A stretch of 6,254 nt of DNA from an uncultured Prevotellaceae bacterium (GTDB lineage: Bacteria; Bacteroidota; Bacteroidia; Bacteroidales; Bacteroidaceae). Positions within the stretch are counted from its first letter, which is position 1. Each line of letters begins with the position of its first letter. The stretch is from contig OMTC01000119.1 in the NCBI GenBank assembly GCA_900313845.1, forward strand, positions 1 through 6,254, given 5' to 3'. Below are positions 4,456 to 6,254 of this stretch, piece by piece. The notes below the pieces were generated by a model that made no database searches, was not told the DNA's origin, and saw only the letters and a program-made list of their open reading frames with translations. Made by a program: the position numbers and the translations under genes.

Positions 4456-6254
4456 ATGAATTTCGAAATCAAGAATCCCAACTGTCTCGGTGGCATGAAC
4501 GGCCGCATTCGTCGCCTTCGCCAAGAGAACTTCGACACTCCGACAACACTCTCCATCGAACGTGCACTCATCGAGACCGAGTTTTATAAGAAGAACTACG
4601 GCACGATGCCAACCCCTGTGCTTCGTGCCCGCAACTTCTACGAGATATGTAAAAAGAAAACACTCTACATCGGACACGACGAGCTGATTGTTGGAGAGCG
4701 TGGTCCCAAGCCAAAGGCTGTGCCTACCTTTCCAGAGCTCACTTGTCACTCGGTAGAAGACCTCCACACGCTCGATACACGCGAACTGCAATCATACCAT
4801 ATCTCTCAGGAAGACATCGACACCTACGAGCGTGAAGTGATTCCTTATTGGCAGGGCAAGACCCAGCGCGAACGTATCTTCAACCATGTTTCACGTGAGT
4901 GGGAAGAAGCCTATCATGCTGGCGTCTTCACTGAATTCATGGAACAGCGTGCAGCCGGGCACACAGCCATGGACGGCAAGATGTACCACGAAGGACTACT
5001 CGACGTGAAGGCACGAATTGAGAAGCGTATCAGTGAACTCGATTACATCTACGACCCTGAAGCTACCGATAAGCAACAGGAACTCGAAGCCATGGCTATC
5101 TCTTGCGATGCTGCCATTCTCTTTGCTGAGCGTCATGCCCAATTGGCAGAGCAGATGGCTTCCGAGGAGAAAGATGAGCAGCGAAGAAAAGAACTATTGA
5201 AAATAGCTGACGTGTGCCATTGGGTGCCAGCCCATGCACCTCGCGACCTTTGGGAAGCTATCCAGATGTATTGGTTTGTGCATCTCGGCACAGTCACCGA
5301 ACTCAATGGTTGGGATTCCATGAATCCAGGCCATATCGACCAACACCTCTTCCCATTCTATCAGAAAGGAATTGAGGATGGAACATTGACTCGCGACAAA
5401 GCCAAGGAATTGCTCTCCTGCCTCTGGATTAAGTTCAACAACCAGCCTGCACCGCCAAAGGTGGGAGTTACGGCTCTCGAATCAGGTACATACAACGACT
5501 TCACGAATATCAACATTGGTGGAGTAGATCGTGATGGCAAGAGCGGAACGAACGAACTTTCCTACATGATTCTTGAAATTCAGGAAGAGTTGCACGAGCT
5601 CCAGCCAGGACTTTCCATCCATATTGCAGAGAACACTCCAGACGATTTCCTCTTGGAAGGCATCAAGGTGATTCGTCAAGGACATGGCTATCCTTCCATC
5701 TTCAATCCCGACACCTATGTTCGTGAATTGACCCGTGCCGGCAAGACGTTGGAAGATGCTCGTGAGGGAGGCTGTTCTGGTTGTATCGAAGTGGGTGCTT
5801 TCGGAAAAGAGGCTTATCTGCTCACAGGTTATCTGAACACGCCAAAGATTCTGGAAATAACGCTTCATAACGGCTTTGACCCTATTTCAAAAAAGCAACT
5901 CGGACCGCAGACCGGCGACCCACGCACATTCCAGTCCTTTGAACAGCTCTATGAGGCTTGGCATCAGCAGATGGTGTATTTCGTCAACCTGAAACTTTCA
6001 GTGAACAACTACATCGAGCGCATGTTCTCACTCTATGCACCAGCCACTTTCCTCAGCCTCTATATCGACGACTGCATTGAGAAAGGCAAGGACTATTACA
6101 GTGGAGGAGCTCGATACAATACCACATACATTCAATGCACAGGTCTCGGCACCATCACCGACTGCTTCACTACGCTGAAGAAGCACGTGTTCGAAGAACA
6201 TCGCTACACCATGTCGGAAATCATTGAAGCCTGTGATGCCGACTTCGACGGAAA
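4456..6254 (+). CDS. hypD: Glycyl radical enzyme, trans-4-hydroxy-L-proline dehydratase; 3' end cut off by the window
   Basis: This oxygen-sensitive cytosolic enzyme dehydrates trans-4-hydroxy-L-proline to P5C. The 599 visible codons start with a typical glycyl-radical-enzyme N-terminus (SIERALIETEFY at 33-44) and cover most of the PFL-like barrel. The thiyl-radical cysteine C443 and base E445 lie in CSGCIEVGAFGKEAY. H169, D287, S343, D348, F349, C443, E445 and Y459 all sit exactly nine positions after the residues I recall as active-site positions of the Clostridioides difficile enzyme (H160, D278, S334, D339, F340, C434, E436, Y450). That constant offset is the main evidence for Hyp specificity over pyruvate formate-lyase, choline or glycerol enzymes. 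GGARYNTTYIQ (550-560) is also typical. The last roughly 190 residues, including the radical glycine, lie beyond the edge. A radical-SAM activase (hypE) is needed and should lie close downstream. It is unrelated to the hydrogenase maturation gene also called hypD. Confidence 0.92.
   Translation, partial: MNFEIKNPNCLGGMNGRIRRLRQENFDTPTTLSIERALIETEFYKKNYGTMPTPVLRARNFYEICKKKTLYIGHDELIVGERGPKPKAVPTFPELTCHSVEDLHTLDTRELQSYHISQEDIDTYEREVIPYWQGKTQRERIFNHVSREWEEAYHAGVFTEFMEQRAAGHTAMDGKMYHEGLLDVKARIEKRISELDYIYDPEATDKQQELEAMAISCDAAILFAERHAQLAEQMASEEKDEQRRKELLKIADVCHWVPAHAPRDLWEAIQMYWFVHLGTVTELNGWDSMNPGHIDQHLFPFYQKGIEDGTLTRDKAKELLSCLWIKFNNQPAPPKVGVTALESGTYNDFTNINIGGVDRDGKSGTNELSYMILEIQEELHELQPGLSIHIAENTPDDFLLEGIKVIRQGHGYPSIFNPDTYVRELTRAGKTLEDAREGGCSGCIEVGAFGKEAYLLTGYLNTPKILEITLHNGFDPISKKQLGPQTGDPRTFQSFEQLYEAWHQQMVYFVNLKLSVNNYIERMFSLYAPATFLSLYIDDCIEKGKDYYSGGARYNTTYIQCTGLGTITDCFTTLKKHVFEEHRYTMSEIIEACDADFDG

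Noticed and set aside
4456..6254. Pyruvate formate-lyase or glycerol/choline glycyl radical enzyme as the identity of the last gene.
   Set aside because: PFL has adjacent catalytic cysteines, whereas here the motif is Cys-Ile-Glu as in dehydratases and lyases. The surrounding binding residues fit Hyp dehydratase better than the glycerol or choline enzymes.

Overview
The window most likely comes from a member of the Bacteroidota, probably a Bacteroidales gut or oral species of the Prevotella/Bacteroides type. Three things point there: a promoter of the Bacteroides form (TTG, then TATATTTG 21 nt later) before the first gene; no Shine-Dalgarno sequence before any of the four starts, only A-rich leaders; and AT-rich gaps made of short repeated words beside genes of moderate GC. 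The genus is an inference; no marker gene is present.

All four genes lie on the + strand. Bases 1-294 are an AT-rich leader with one good promoter and two sets of short direct repeats. Next come a long-form L-glutamate gamma-semialdehyde (P5C) dehydrogenase (295-1920), a 163-nt gap holding a chain of mini-hairpins, a lipoprotein with a zinc-metallopeptidase signature (2084-2926), a 29-nt gap with a 7-bp triplet repeat, an M24B Xaa-Pro peptidase that looks more like prolidase than like E. coli PepP (2956-4347), a 108-nt repeat-filled gap, and a glycyl radical enzyme that runs off the right edge (4456-6254+). Its visible active-site residues match trans-4-hydroxy-L-proline dehydratase (HypD).

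The best reading is a locus for catabolism of hydroxyproline-containing (collagen or cell-wall type) peptides. The M24B peptidase would free Pro/Hyp from Xaa-Pro or Xaa-Hyp peptides, HypD would dehydrate Hyp to delta-1-pyrroline-5-carboxylate, and the P5C dehydrogenase would oxidise that to glutamate with NAD+. The lipoprotein could trim peptides outside the cytoplasm, but nothing in its sequence proves this. The enzyme families are well supported. The pathway linking them is inferred from gene context, and the HypD activating enzyme, which must exist, is not in the window.
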